Shown piece after piece: positions 8,012 through 16,848 of a DNA stretch of 64,000 nt. Under the pieces are notes generated by a model. The model was given only the letters and a program-made list of their open reading frames with translations. It was not told where the DNA came from and searched no databases. Numbering within the stretch: position 1 is the first letter of the stretch; the number at the start of each line of letters is the position of its first letter. The translations under genes were made by a program, and so were the position numbers. The DNA is from Gemmatimonadaceae bacterium (GTDB taxonomy: Bacteria > Gemmatimonadota > Gemmatimonadetes > Gemmatimonadales > Gemmatimonadaceae), in assembly GCA_019637445.1 (NCBI GenBank), contig JAHBVS010000001.1, forward strand, positions 1,647,586 to 1,711,585, read 5' to 3'.

Positions 8012-9322
8012 ATGGAAGCCGGTACCACCGCTGGTCCGACGCAGGTCGAGGTGCGCATCACCGCGCTCGACGTCGCGCGCGGCATCGCCCTGTTCGGCAT
8101 CCTCCTGATGAACATCACGATGTTCGGGATGCCCTTCGCGTACTCAAACCCGGCGAACTTTGGCGGGTCCACCGGCGCCGATCTCTGGGCCTGGATCATC
8201 ACCGAGATGGGCTTCGAGGGCACGCAACGCGGCCTCTTCTCGCTGCTCTACGGCGCGGGCATCGCCATCATGACGGCCTCACTCGACAAGTCCACGCGCC
8301 CACACGCACAGGACCTGTTCTTCCGCCGAACGCTGTGGCTCGTGGTGTTCGGGATTGTCCACGGCTTTCTGCTGCTGTGGACGGGTGAGATCCTGTTCTT
8401 CTACGGTGCGACGGCGGTCTTCGTCTACGGTCTCCGCAATGCCACGCCGCGCACGATGATTGGGATCGCGCTCGGTGGGCTGCTGTTCAACGCCGGATGG
8501 AACTTGATTGATGCCAAAGGTCCGATCGACGCGCACCGTGCCTACGTCGCCGCGGACTCGGTGAAGCAGACGCTTGCCGAAGGGGACACGCTCAGCACGC
8601 AACAGAGCGACGCAATCAAGAAGTGGGAGGGGATGCTCAAGAACCACTCGCCCGACTCGGCGAAGATCGCCAAGGAGCTGGAGGTCTACCACGGCGGGTA
8701 CTGGGGGATCCTGAAGCATCAGGCGCCAAGCCTCACGCGCTGGCAGTCGTGGGGACTGTACCGCTACTTCTTCGACATCTTCTCCATCATGCTGCTGGGC
8801 ATCGCGCTGCTGCGGCTCGGCATCATTACGGGTGGCAAGCCTGCGTCCACCTACGCGCTGCTGATGCTGGTGGGCTACGTCGGCGGTCTCGCCGTGAACT
8901 ATTGGGAGCTGCGCACCATCCTCGACGGCGAGTTCGGATTGATCGCCTTCCGGCGCGCGGGCGTCACCTACGACCTCGGCCGCCTGCTGATGACTGTCGG
9001 GCACCTCGGCAGCATCATGCTCTTCTGCAAGAGCGGCATCCTGCCCTGGCTACAGCGCAGCCTGGCGGCCGTGGGGCGGATGGCGTTCACGAACTACATC
9101 TCGCACTCAATCATCTGCGCGATCGTGTTCTACGGCTTCGGCTTCGGGCTCTACGGCGAGCTGAGCCGGCACCAGCTCTACTACGTGGTCGGCTCCATCT
9201 GGCTGTTCCAGCTGATCACCAGTCCGATCTGGCTCCGTCACTTCCGCTTCGGTCCGCTCGAGTATCTCTGGCGTTGGCTTACCTACGGGGAGCGCCCGGC
9301 ATTCCGGGTTGCATCGCCTTGA
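8012..9322 (+). CDS. DUF418 (YeiB-like) membrane protein
   Basis: The 436-residue multi-pass membrane protein has the family opening RITALDVARGIALFGILLMN and a C-terminal DUF418 block with RMAFTNYISHSIICAIVFYG and GPLEYLWRWLTYG. DUF418 proteins are related to the acyltransferase-3/HGSNAT-like membrane families; the substrate is unknown. The ATG at 8012 lies about 110 bp from the divergent VTT-protein start. Its last 44 bp overlap the 3' end of the TonB receptor gene on the other strand. Confidence 0.86.
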   Translation: MEAGTTAGPTQVEVRITALDVARGIALFGILLMNITMFGMPFAYSNPANFGGSTGADLWAWIITEMGFEGTQRGLFSLLYGAGIAIMTASLDKSTRPHAQDLFFRRTLWLVVFGIVHGFLLLWTGEILFFYGATAVFVYGLRNATPRTMIGIALGGLLFNAGWNLIDAKGPIDAHRAYVAADSVKQTLAEGDTLSTQQSDAIKKWEGMLKNHSPDSAKIAKELEVYHGGYWGILKHQAPSLTRWQSWGLYRYFFDIFSIMLLGIALLRLGIITGGKPASTYALLMLVGYVGGLAVNYWELRTILDGEFGLIAFRRAGVTYDLGRLLMTVGHLGSIMLFCKSGILPWLQRSLAAVGRMAFTNYISHSIICAIVFYGFGFGLYGELSRHQLYYVVGSIWLFQLITSPIWLRHFRFGPLEYLWRWLTYGERPAFRVASP

Positions 9323-12300
9323 TGCGGGCCGGCACGCGCGCCCACTGCTCCGGGGAGAGCAGGGACTCGAGTGTCTTGAGGGATTCGCCGCGCAGCTTCT
9401 GGATGTCCTCCAGCGGCTGACGCATCAGTTGCAGCACGGCCTGCGGATCGGCGTTGTTGCCGATCCGCGCCGCGCGCTCCTGCACGGCGGTCGCCAAGGT
9501 GTTGACGCGACCCTCGTAGGCTTCCTGCTCGGCGGTCAGCCGCTGCACCTGTGCGCTGTCCAACGCCAGCGTGTCACGCAGGGCGAGCACCTGCTGGAAC
9601 GGGTTCGCGGCCATGCGACGCATCAGCGCGCCAGCGTTGGCCATCGGGTTGCCGCCCGCGGCGCCGCCTGCGCCACCGCCGCGCGCCGAGTTCTGCGCGG
9701 CGAGCATCGCCTGGCGCATGCGGTCCGGCCCGATGGTGTAGCGCGCCTGCAGCGCGACCTGGAAGGGATTGAGCTGCTGGCCCACGCCACGCCCGCCGCT
9801 CCCCGATCCGGTCGCGTCACCGAAGCGTTCGTTGACCGTGTAGCGATACGTGAGCGCGACGGAGTCGAAGCCGGTCACATACAACAGGTTCGGGTCCACG
9901 CGCCGCGGCTGGCCCCAGCCCTTCTGGTCGTTGCCATTGAGCAGTCGGTCGAGTCCGGCCAGCGGATTCACCAGCTGCAGCGAGATCATCAGGTTGCGCT
10001 TGAGTCCGAGGCGGTCGGGCCGGTAGTTGAGCCGGAAGTCGAGCGACGGGAACCACGGCGCGCGGCAGCTGTTGCGGCCGGCGACCTGATCGAACTGCGA
10101 CTCAAGGCACTCGCGCACTCGCGGGCTGGCGTTGTCGAGCACGGACTGCATTCCCGCTGCGAGCGCAGGATCCGACGCGGTCGCAGGATTGAAGACATAG
10201 GCGCGGTCATTGCGCGAGCCGTCGCCGTTGATGTCGTTGCCGACACGTGGCGTGAACGGCTGGCCCGAGGTCGCGCGACCAATCATCGTGAACTCCACCG
10301 ACGGATGCAGGGGCATCGTCGCCGTGGTGACGATCACGTGCCGGCGCTCAAGGTCGCTGGTGCCCCAGGGTGTGTCGTTCGGATTCCCGGACGTCGTCGG
10401 GGATGCGAAGGCCTGCTGCGCCGAGCAGCAGGAGAACGACGACTGGTCGCGGCTGCGCGCGTACGTGTAGTTCGCCGAGAGCAGCACGCCGTTGCGCAGG
10501 AAGCCGTTGATCCCGAGCGTGACCTGACGCGTGTCCGACCGAAGCCCGGAGCCCACGGCGTACACGGAACCATAGGTCGCCTCACGACGCGAGCCCAGGC
10601 TGTTCACCACGCCGGTGCTCGGCACGATTGCGCCCGGCACCACATAGACCGGACGGTTGCCTTCGTTGGCGAGCGTGAACTGCGGTGTGGCCACAAGGTT
10701 GAGATCACGCACCCCATACAGGTCCATGCCCAGGGCGTAGCCGAGGTCCAACGAGACGTTCAGGCGCTCGAAGAGCCGACGCTGCACGCCGAGCGATGCG
10801 CGCCAGGAGCGTGGCGCGCCGAAGTCGGAGTCGAAGGTCGTGACGTTCGGCCGCTGGTTGGTGAACGGTGTGGTGCCGCCGCCACCGTCGGCGCAGGCAG
10901 TCGGTACGGCCGCGGGGTTCGCGGCGTAGAGCGCCCAATCGGGCGTGGGCACCGCATCGCCGACACAGAGCAACTGCGTCTCGGCGCCCGGCAGGCCCGT
11001 GGCATCCACGGCGCCGGTGAGCAGCCCGCTGGGCGCGCGGCCGCGGAACTCGCCGATGCCACCGCGGATGATCGTTGTCGCGAGACCGGCGAAGGGGCCG
11101 CCTGCGCCGCCGCCACGAGCACCGCCACCTCCCATGCCGCCCATCGGTCCGCCACCGCCACCGCCGCGTGCGCCACCACCACCAGCGCCACCGCCTCCGC
11201 CAAAACCGCCGGCGCCGCCCGGACGCGCGCCCTGCCCGTTTGCCGCTTGCTCCGGAATGCCCAGCGTCCACGTGAAGCCAACGCGCGGGCTCGCGTGCGT
11301 CTCACTGGGGAAGACATCCGTGCGTCGGCCGAATCGTGCTTCGACGTCGGGGTTGTAGCGTGGCTCGCCGGAATACGAGGTGTGTTCCAGCCGCAGTCCG
11401 TAGGTCAGCTGGAAGGCGCGCGACTTCCGCCAGGTGTCGCCCAGATACACGGCACCGTTCCAGATCCCGCCGTTGCGCTCGGACGGGGCCAAGGTGCGCG
11501 AGAACTGCGACGGCGTGTTGTTCTCCAGGTCCTCCAACGAGTTGTAGAGGAAGGTGCCGTTGCGGTTCGTCGCGAAGTCCTGGTTGTAGCGGCTCACGTT
11601 GAGCATCGTGCCGAGCTTCACGCGATGCCGGCCGTCCTGCGAGATGTACGACAGCTCGTTGGTGGCCTCGAGCTGGTCGTTCTCGATGTCCTGTGGAAGC
11701 GCACCGTTGCCGCCGAAGCTCAGTGCCGAGACGCTGCGCGATCCGTCGTCGAAGTCGCTCACCACCTGCACACGCCCCGCAGGCGTCAGCAGGTAGGGTC
11801 GCGTGTCCCGCGTGTCGAGGGCGCCGTAGATGCGGAACTCGTTGATCACACCGTTGTCGAACTGCGAGATCAACGACGTGAGCACGCCGCCACCGAGCGA
11901 GTTGAGGTCACCGCCCGAGTGCGGCACGCTGAGCGCGGAGATGCGTTGGCCGTCCTGCACGCCAAAGCGCCAGTCGGCGCGCATCGTCAGGGTGTGCTTG
12001 TCGCTCAACACCCAGTCGAGGCGGCCCAGCGTGGAGAGGTTCTCCGAGAGGCGCCGCGACGGCACGCCGTCCACGCGCGGCGGCAGGCCGTAGCCCGTGA
12101 CGAGGTCAAGGAATCGCTGCGCCGAGTCCGGCGCGACGCCAAAACGCTGGAACATCACCTCGTTGGCGGAAAGCAGGCTCTGCAAGCCGTCCGATCGCGC
12201 GCGGAACTGCGCCGAGCCGAACCAGAAGATCTTGTTCTTCTTGAGGGGGCCGCCAAGTCCGAACGAGTACTGGTTCTGCGTGTACGGCTGCCCGAACTGG

Positions 12301-13109
12301 ATGGCCTCCTCGTCATAGAACTGCATCTCCGGCGTGCGGAGATCGTAGCCGAGTGAGCCCTGGATCTCGTTAGTGCCGCTGCGCGTGGTGCTGGCGACCT
12401 GGCCGCCGGTGAACTGGCCACGCGCGACGTCATACGTGGAAGTCACCACGCGACTCGCGCGCACGGCTTCCTGGGGGACCGAGCCCGTGCCGAACGAGAG
12501 CCCGTCGAGCGTAATCTGGTTCTGGTCGACGCGCTGGCCGGCCACGGAGAATGCGGAGGCGCTGGAATCGGTGCCACTGAGCGTGACGACGCCGGCGGAC
12601 AGTCCCGCGAGCGCCGTGGGATCGGTGGCGTCCACTGGCAGCCGATACAGTTGCTCGCCGGTGAGCACGCGCTCCTGCGTGCCGGGCGTCGGTCGGTCGG
12701 CATTGCTTTGCAGCGGCCCGCGGTTGGCGGTGACCACGTACTGCTGCAGTGTCTGCGCCGAGCGTTGGAGGCGAAGCGTGACCTCGAGGCGATCCTCATC
12801 GGATTGCCGGATGACGACTTGGGTCGCCGGGGCGTAGCCAATCGCCCTCGCGACGACCCGATACTGCCCCGAACCATCGGGAAAGAGGATCGTGAACTGA
12901 CCCTTGTCGTTCGTCGTGCGACCGCGCGTCGTCTGCGTTTCTATAGAAGTCGCTTCGACGCGTGCCCCCTCAACGGGCTTTCCTTCGGTGTCGAGCACAC
13001 GCCCAACGATGATTTCGGTGCCGTTGCCGGTCTGGGAGTCGACCGACTGGACGGGGAGGGCGAACAGGGCCGCGGCAAGCAGGGCCACGGACCGGAGGGC
13101 GGGACGCAT
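9279..13109 (-). CDS. TonB-dependent receptor with carboxypeptidase-like leader
   Basis: This 1276-residue outer-membrane protein has a signal peptide (about 1-25), a carboxypeptidase-regulatory-like domain (about 32-115, GRVLDTEGKPVEGARV...), a plug-like region with LDGLSFG and GGQVASTTRSG, then a large beta-barrel of Oar/SusC-like appearance. A Gly-rich low-complexity insert (about residues 630-680; DNA about 11080-11230) sits in a predicted extracellular loop. After the barrel-like strand ALQARYTIGPDR, 146 extra residues follow that resemble an LTxxQ/Spy-type helical domain (LTAEQEAYEGRV, LLSPEQW). Substrate is unknown. The ATG at 13109 starts the signal peptide. Confidence 0.88.
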   Translation of the reverse strand: MRPALRSVALLAAALFALPVQSVDSQTGNGTEIIVGRVLDTEGKPVEGARVEATSIETQTTRGRTTNDKGQFTILFPDGSGQYRVVARAIGYAPATQVVIRQSDEDRLEVTLRLQRSAQTLQQYVVTANRGPLQSNADRPTPGTQERVLTGEQLYRLPVDATDPTALAGLSAGVVTLSGTDSSASAFSVAGQRVDQNQITLDGLSFGTGSVPQEAVRASRVVTSTYDVARGQFTGGQVASTTRSGTNEIQGSLGYDLRTPEMQFYDEEAIQFGQPYTQNQYSFGLGGPLKKNKIFWFGSAQFRARSDGLQSLLSANEVMFQRFGVAPDSAQRFLDLVTGYGLPPRVDGVPSRRLSENLSTLGRLDWVLSDKHTLTMRADWRFGVQDGQRISALSVPHSGGDLNSLGGGVLTSLISQFDNGVINEFRIYGALDTRDTRPYLLTPAGRVQVVSDFDDGSRSVSALSFGGNGALPQDIENDQLEATNELSYISQDGRHRVKLGTMLNVSRYNQDFATNRNGTFLYNSLEDLENNTPSQFSRTLAPSERNGGIWNGAVYLGDTWRKSRAFQLTYGLRLEHTSYSGEPRYNPDVEARFGRRTDVFPSETHASPRVGFTWTLGIPEQAANGQGARPGGAGGFGGGGGAGGGGARGGGGGGPMGGMGGGGARGGGAGGPFAGLATTIIRGGIGEFRGRAPSGLLTGAVDATGLPGAETQLLCVGDAVPTPDWALYAANPAAVPTACADGGGGTTPFTNQRPNVTTFDSDFGAPRSWRASLGVQRRLFERLNVSLDLGYALGMDLYGVRDLNLVATPQFTLANEGNRPVYVVPGAIVPSTGVVNSLGSRREATYGSVYAVGSGLRSDTRQVTLGINGFLRNGVLLSANYTYARSRDQSSFSCCSAQQAFASPTTSGNPNDTPWGTSDLERRHVIVTTATMPLHPSVEFTMIGRATSGQPFTPRVGNDINGDGSRNDRAYVFNPATASDPALAAGMQSVLDNASPRVRECLESQFDQVAGRNSCRAPWFPSLDFRLNYRPDRLGLKRNLMISLQLVNPLAGLDRLLNGNDQKGWGQPRRVDPNLLYVTGFDSVALTYRYTVNERFGDATGSGSGGRGVGQQLNPFQVALQARYTIGPDRMRQAMLAAQNSARGGGAGGAAGGNPMANAGALMRRMAANPFQQVLALRDTLALDSAQVQRLTAEQEAYEGRVNTLATAVQERAARIGNNADPQAVLQLMRQPLEDIQKLRGESLKTLESLLSPEQWARVPARIKAMQPGMPGAPRR

Positions 13110-13211
13110 TGTTGGGATGGACAGGGTGGGAACCGCAGTATTGGACGCGGCTGCCGCCTGGAACGTTTAGGGCCCGGGCTGCGGGCTCGGGGGCGCCGGA
13201 GCGCCACCACT

Positions 13212-13229
13212 CCCGGACGCGAGTCCGGG
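13212..13229. other. Perfect GNRA-type hairpin in the receptor/tRNA spacer
   Basis: A 7-bp stem (cccggac / gtccggg) closes a GCGA tetraloop. It lies in the 183-bp spacer between the TonB receptor start and tRNA-Cys. On the minus strand it would be in the receptor's 5' region. No poly-T follows, so it is not a standard terminator. Function unknown. Confidence 0.4.
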
Positions 13230-13292
13230 CTCGGGGGCGGCCCGCTCCTTTCTATTGAGAAGGGCGCGTGCCGCGGCTAGCTTCCTCCCTAC

Positions 13293-13364
13293 GGCGCCGT
13301 GGCCAAGTGGTAAGGCGGCAGACTGCAAATCTGCTATTCGTCGGTTCGATTCCGACCGGCGCCT
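13293..13364 (+). tRNA. tRNA-Cys (anticodon GCA)
   Basis: A 72-nt cloverleaf is visible: acceptor GGCGCCG pairs with CGGCGCC, anticodon stem gcaga/tctgc encloses loop CTGCAAA (GCA), and the T-arm is gtcgg-TTCGATT-ccgac. The discriminator base is T (U73), the identity base of tRNA-Cys. CCA is not encoded. It is followed by a repeat and a strong terminator. Confidence 0.97.
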
Positions 13365-13371
13365 CTGGAAC

Positions 13372-13393
13372 AGGATGAAGGTGGAAGGATGAA
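13372..13393. repeat. Short purine heptad repeat, copy 2
   Basis: This is the reverse complement of the 22-nt unit at 531-552, built from GGATGAA/GGTGGAA heptads. It lies between the tRNA-Cys 3' end and its terminator. Confidence 0.55.
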
Positions 13394-13399
13394 GGTGAA

Positions 13400-13438
13400 A
13401 CGGTGGTAGGGGCTAACCCCTACCACCGTTCTCTTTTC
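13400..13438 (+). terminator. Strong intrinsic terminator after tRNA-Cys
   Basis: A perfect 13-bp stem (13400-13412 with 13417-13429) with a ctaa loop is followed by tctctttt. It ends the tRNA transcript. It also lies 20 bp past the stop of the opposing ArsR gene, so it could act in both directions, although the minus-strand T tract is weaker. Confidence 0.88.
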
Positions 13439-13458
13439 CGGCTTGTGCAGATCGTTGC

Positions 13459-13794
13459 CTAACGCGCGATACGAAGCGCCGCGCGGCGTTCCTTGGCCTC
13501 ATCCTCGATGTGTCCGCACATCACGTCGCAGAGCATGAACACGTCGGGGTTGGCGATCGTGTAGTACGCGAACGTCCCTTCCTTGCGCCGCGTGATGAAT
13601 CCGCACTGATGCAGCTGCTGCAGGTGCTTGGAGACGTTGGCCTGTCCGAGTCCGGTGCGCTCGACGAGGTCGCCGACCGCGCGCTCGCCACCGCGCAAGG
13701 CGAGCAGGAGCTGCAGGCGCGCCGGCTCGCCAAGGGCCTTGAAGCGCTCGGCGAGCGAATCCACCAATGCGGGTGTCATGTTCTGGCGTGCCAT
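13459..13794 (-). CDS. ArsR-family transcriptional repressor
   Basis: The 111-residue winged-helix protein has the ArsR recognition helix GLGQANVSKHLQQL and wing RRKEGTFAYYTIAN. Three Cys residues (LHQCGF and LCDVMC) could form a thiol or metal sensor. It is the last gene of an operon with the persulfide-dioxygenase/rhodanese protein and TauE-like exporter, which suggests a sulfide/persulfide-responsive repressor comparable in role to BigR/SqrR, although the Cys pattern is not identical. The start at 13794 is two bases past the upstream stop; the longer open frame upstream overlaps that gene and is not needed. Confidence 0.85.
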   Translation of the reverse strand: MARQNMTPALVDSLAERFKALGEPARLQLLLALRGGERAVGDLVERTGLGQANVSKHLQQLHQCGFITRRKEGTFAYYTIANPDVFMLCDVMCGHIEDEAKERRAALRIAR

Positions 13795-13796
13795 GG

Positions 13797-15239
13797 TCAG
13801 ACTCCAGCCCCGGCGGGGGCGTCTTCGGTGACGATGTCGAAGCCGGCGGCCTGCCACCCGACGTATCCATCCGTCAGATCGGAGACCTGCTCGATGCCAA
13901 GGCGCTGCAGCAACGAAGCGGCGATGGCCGAGCGGCTACCCGTCTGGCACTGTACGATGATGGGCTTGTCGCGCGGGATCTCGCCGAGTCGCGCGGGCAG
14001 GTAGCCGACGGGGATGTGCAGGGCGCCCGGCAGATGGCCGGCATCGAACTCGCTACGGTTCCGCACATCGAGCACCGTGACTTCCTCGCGGGCCACGCGC
14101 GGCGCCAGCGCCTTGCTCTCCGTCTTGGCCACGGTGCCGAGCGCGCCGCCCTGGTCCTTGAACTCGGTGATGATCCGCGGCTCGTAGCTCGCGGCGACGG
14201 CATCCAGACCGATCATCGCGAGCTCGCGCACGGCCTTGAGCGCGTCGCGCTCGTTGGCGATGAGGTGGATGGCTTGGTCGTACTTCACCAGCCAGCCGGC
14301 CCAGGTGGAGAAGCTCTTGTTGAGCGGGATGTTGAGCGTGCCGGGGATGTGCCCGCGGGCGAACTCCGCGGCAGGGCGCAGGTCGAGGACGGCCGCGCCA
14401 TCGGTGAGTGCGGTGCGAAGCTCGGCGAGCGATCCGCGGGCCGGTGCCTTGAAGCCGCCGAGGATCGGCGGGCCGTCGCGGTTGATGCGCTTCATCTCCG
14501 CGAAGTAGAGCGGTGGCTCCGGCTGGCCGGCGAGCACGGCGTCCACGAAGGTGGATTCGTCCGTCGTGCCCACGCCCCAGTTGAAGCGCTTCTCGTAGCC
14601 GACCGTCGAGGTCGGGACGGCGCCCAGTGACTTGCCGCAGGCAGAACCGGCGCCGTGACCGGGCCAGACCTGCAGGTAGTCGGGCAGGCCGCGGAAGCGG
14701 TCGAGTGACTTGAACAGCGTGCGGGCGCCGGCTTCCATCGTATTCGCCACCTTGGCCGCGCGCTCGAGCAGGTCCGGGCGCCCAACATCGCCGACGAACA
14801 CGAAGTCGCCGGTGGCGATGCCCATCGGCTCGTGCGCGGCGGCAGTGTCGGTGACGAGGAAGGACAGGTGCTCCGGGGTATGTCCCGGCGTGTGCAGCAC
14901 GTCGATCTTGATGTTGCCGACCTTGATCACGTCACCGTCGTGCAGCAGCGTGGCGCCATCCTGCTTGGCAAAGGCGTACTGCCAGTCCTTCCCGCCCTCG
15001 GCCGAGAGGAGCAGCTGGGCACCGGTGCGCTGCGCGAGCTCGCGCGAGCCGGACACGTAGTCCGCGTGGATGTGCGTCTCCGTCACGTGCGTGATGCCGA
15101 GCTTCTCGGCGGCCGCGGCATCGAGATACTGCTGGATGTCGCGATTGGCGTCGATCACGATGGCTTCGCCGGTGGCGGCGCAACCGATCAGGTACGAGGC
15201 CTGCGCAAGGCCGTCATCATAGAAGCGCTTGAGGAACAT
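13797..15239 (-). CDS. MBL-fold persulfide dioxygenase-like protein with two rhodanese domains
   Basis: This 480-residue cytoplasmic protein begins with a metallo-beta-lactamase domain of ETHE1 type. The metal motif THIHADYVSG (His56, His58, Asp60) and HTPGHTPEH are present. Two rhodanese domains follow. The first (about 260-350) has no Cys in its active loop (LIANERDA) and is probably structural. The second has active Cys431 in VQCQTGSRS. Known relatives oxidise glutathione persulfide to sulfite, with the rhodanese part moving sulfane sulfur. The neighbouring TauE-like exporter would remove the sulfite product. ATG at 15239; the frame further upstream runs into tauE. Confidence 0.9.
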   Translation of the reverse strand: MFLKRFYDDGLAQASYLIGCAATGEAIVIDANRDIQQYLDAAAAEKLGITHVTETHIHADYVSGSRELAQRTGAQLLLSAEGGKDWQYAFAKQDGATLLHDGDVIKVGNIKIDVLHTPGHTPEHLSFLVTDTAAAHEPMGIATGDFVFVGDVGRPDLLERAAKVANTMEAGARTLFKSLDRFRGLPDYLQVWPGHGAGSACGKSLGAVPTSTVGYEKRFNWGVGTTDESTFVDAVLAGQPEPPLYFAEMKRINRDGPPILGGFKAPARGSLAELRTALTDGAAVLDLRPAAEFARGHIPGTLNIPLNKSFSTWAGWLVKYDQAIHLIANERDALKAVRELAMIGLDAVAASYEPRIITEFKDQGGALGTVAKTESKALAPRVAREEVTVLDVRNRSEFDAGHLPGALHIPVGYLPARLGEIPRDKPIIVQCQTGSRSAIAASLLQRLGIEQVSDLTDGYVGWQAAGFDIVTEDAPAGAGV

Positions 15240-15252
15240 CAGGATCTCCCGA

Positions 15253-16005
15253 TCACAGCGAACCGCCGTTCTTGTAGATGATGTAGCCGGCCACGACGAC
15301 GAGCAGCACCGCAAAGGCGCGCTTGAGCAGCGACTGGCTGATGTGTTGGACGAGATAGGTGCCGCCGAGTAGCCCGGCGGCGGTGAAACCGGCAAACCAG
15401 AGCACGAGATTCCAGGGCACCGAGACGACGCCGTGGTAGCCGGCGTACCCCGCGGTGGTGTTGAGCACGATCACGAACAGCGAGGTGCCGACGGCCGAGC
15501 GCATCGGCAGTCCGGCGAGCAGTACGAATGCGGGCACGAGCAGGAATCCACCGCCGACGCCGACAAGCCCAGTCAGGACGCCGGTGAGCGCACCGATGAC
15601 CAGGACGCCGGCGCCCAGATGCGGCCGCTCGCCGGCCGCCGGCTCCGGCAGCTTGGCGTTGCGGAACATGGAGACGGAGGCGCCGAGCATCACGACGGCG
15701 AGGAGCAGGAGCTGCATCTCGCCGCTGAGGAAGCGCGCGGCGCGCGCACCGCCGAAGGCACCGACCATGGCGGCGAGGCCAAAGGGAATCGCCAGACGTA
15801 GGTCGATGTTGCCCATCCGCAGGTTGCGGACCACGCCGACCAGCGACGCTCCGCCCACGATGGGCAGGCTCATCACGACGGCCAGCTTGGGATCCACATT
15901 CATTGAATAGGCGATGACCGGCACCGTCAGGATGGACCCGCCACCGCCCAGGAGCCCCAGGGTGAGCCCGATGAGCAGGGCGAGGACGGCGGCGAGGGCT
16001 GTCAT
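15253..16005 (-). CDS. TauE/SafE-family sulfite/anion exporter
   Basis: The 250-residue membrane protein has two homologous halves typical of TauE/SafE, each with a Gly-rich motif: LTLGLLGGGGSILTVPVIAY near the N-terminus and LTGLVGVGGGFLLVPAFVLL in the second half. About eight membrane segments are expected. It is first in the operon with the MBL/rhodanese protein and ArsR, so sulfite or a related sulfur anion is the probable cargo. The ATG at 16005 overlaps the putative ArsR operator. Confidence 0.87.
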   Translation of the reverse strand: MTALAAVLALLIGLTLGLLGGGGSILTVPVIAYSMNVDPKLAVVMSLPIVGGASLVGVVRNLRMGNIDLRLAIPFGLAAMVGAFGGARAARFLSGEMQLLLLAVVMLGASVSMFRNAKLPEPAAGERPHLGAGVLVIGALTGVLTGLVGVGGGFLLVPAFVLLAGLPMRSAVGTSLFVIVLNTTAGYAGYHGVVSVPWNLVLWFAGFTAAGLLGGTYLVQHISQSLLKRAFAVLLVVVAGYIIYKNGGSL

Positions 16006-16027
16006 ATATGCCTGAATGGTAATATAT
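16004..16027. promoter_or_regulatory. Putative ArsR operator
   Basis: Two ATATAT half-sites (16004-16009 and 16022-16027) flank a 12-bp core in an otherwise GC-rich region. The dyad overlaps the tauE start codon and lies 11 bp from the divergent DUF1295 start. It resembles the AT-rich palindromes bound by ArsR/BigR-type repressors, one of which this operon encodes. Confidence 0.5.
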
Positions 16028-16038
16028 TCCCAGGTCTG

Positions 16039-16848
16039 ATGTCAACGGGATTTGCATCGCAGGAGACACTTCGACTGCTGGGGCAGGGCGCTGTGCTCGC
16101 CTCCGTGGTCATGCTGGCGCTCTGGGCCGTGCACCGACGGACGCGAAACGCGTCGTGGGTGGACGTGGGCTGGGCGCTCACGCTCGGGCTGCTGGCGGCG
16201 TTGTATGCCGTGCGGGCTGAGGGATATGCGCCGCGCCGACTGCTGATCGGCAGCGTGGTCGGGCTCTGGTCCCTTCGGCTGTCGACGCATCTCGCGCTGC
16301 GCTTGCTGCGCGATGGTGGCGAGGATCCGCGCTACGCGGAGATGCGGGAGCGCTGGGGCGGGCGCCTCGGCCTCAAGTTCTTCCTCTTGTTCGTCGGTCA
16401 GGGCGTGTTGGATGTCATCCTGGCCTGGCCATTCCTGGCGGTGAGCGTCGATCGCACGCCGAGCATCCATTGGCTGACGTGGGCGGGAGCGGTACTCGCC
16501 GTGCTGGGCATGGCCGGCGAGTCGCTTGCCGACGCGCAGTTGCGTTGGTTCAAGTCCAATGCGGCGAATCGCGGCACCGTCTGCCGGGTGGGACTCTGGG
16601 GATGGTCGCGCCATCCGAACTACTTCTTCGACTGGCTGGTCTGGTGCGGCTTCGCGCTGCTCGGCCTGGCCTCACCCTTGGGTTGGATCGGCCTGCTGTC
16701 GCCCGCGCTGATGCTGTACTTCCTCACGCGCGTGACGGGCATCGCGGCCACCGAGGCCCACGCGCTGCGCTCACGGGGCGAGGCGTACCGCCGCTATCAG
16801 CGGGAAGTCAGCGCCTTTGTGCCTTGGCCCCCTCGGTATCTTCCATAG
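16039..16848 (+). CDS. DUF1295 (steroid 5-alpha-reductase-like) membrane protein
   Basis: The 269-residue polytopic membrane protein has the DUF1295 hallmarks: NASWVDVGWALTLG near the N-terminus and the C-terminal RVGLWGWSRHPNYFFDWLVWCG ... YRRYQREVSAFVPWPP, related to the NADPH-binding end of 5-alpha-reductases and ICMT-like enzymes. Its reaction is unknown. It is first in a run of closely packed genes; its stop codon is followed directly by the SCO1 ATG. Confidence 0.85.
   Translation: MSTGFASQETLRLLGQGAVLASVVMLALWAVHRRTRNASWVDVGWALTLGLLAALYAVRAEGYAPRRLLIGSVVGLWSLRLSTHLALRLLRDGGEDPRYAEMRERWGGRLGLKFFLLFVGQGVLDVILAWPFLAVSVDRTPSIHWLTWAGAVLAVLGMAGESLADAQLRWFKSNAANRGTVCRVGLWGWSRHPNYFFDWLVWCGFALLGLASPLGWIGLLSPALMLYFLTRVTGIAATEAHALRSRGEAYRRYQREVSAFVPWPPRYLP

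Noticed and set aside
9309-12356. Plus-strand open frame of 1015 codons
   Set aside because: It is antisense to the TonB receptor, which has clear domains and a signal peptide. Its composition is typical of a shadow frame.
13110-13292. Cobalamin or other riboswitch before the TonB receptor
   Set aside because: Apart from a short GNRA-loop hairpin I found no conserved riboswitch core in this 183-bp spacer.
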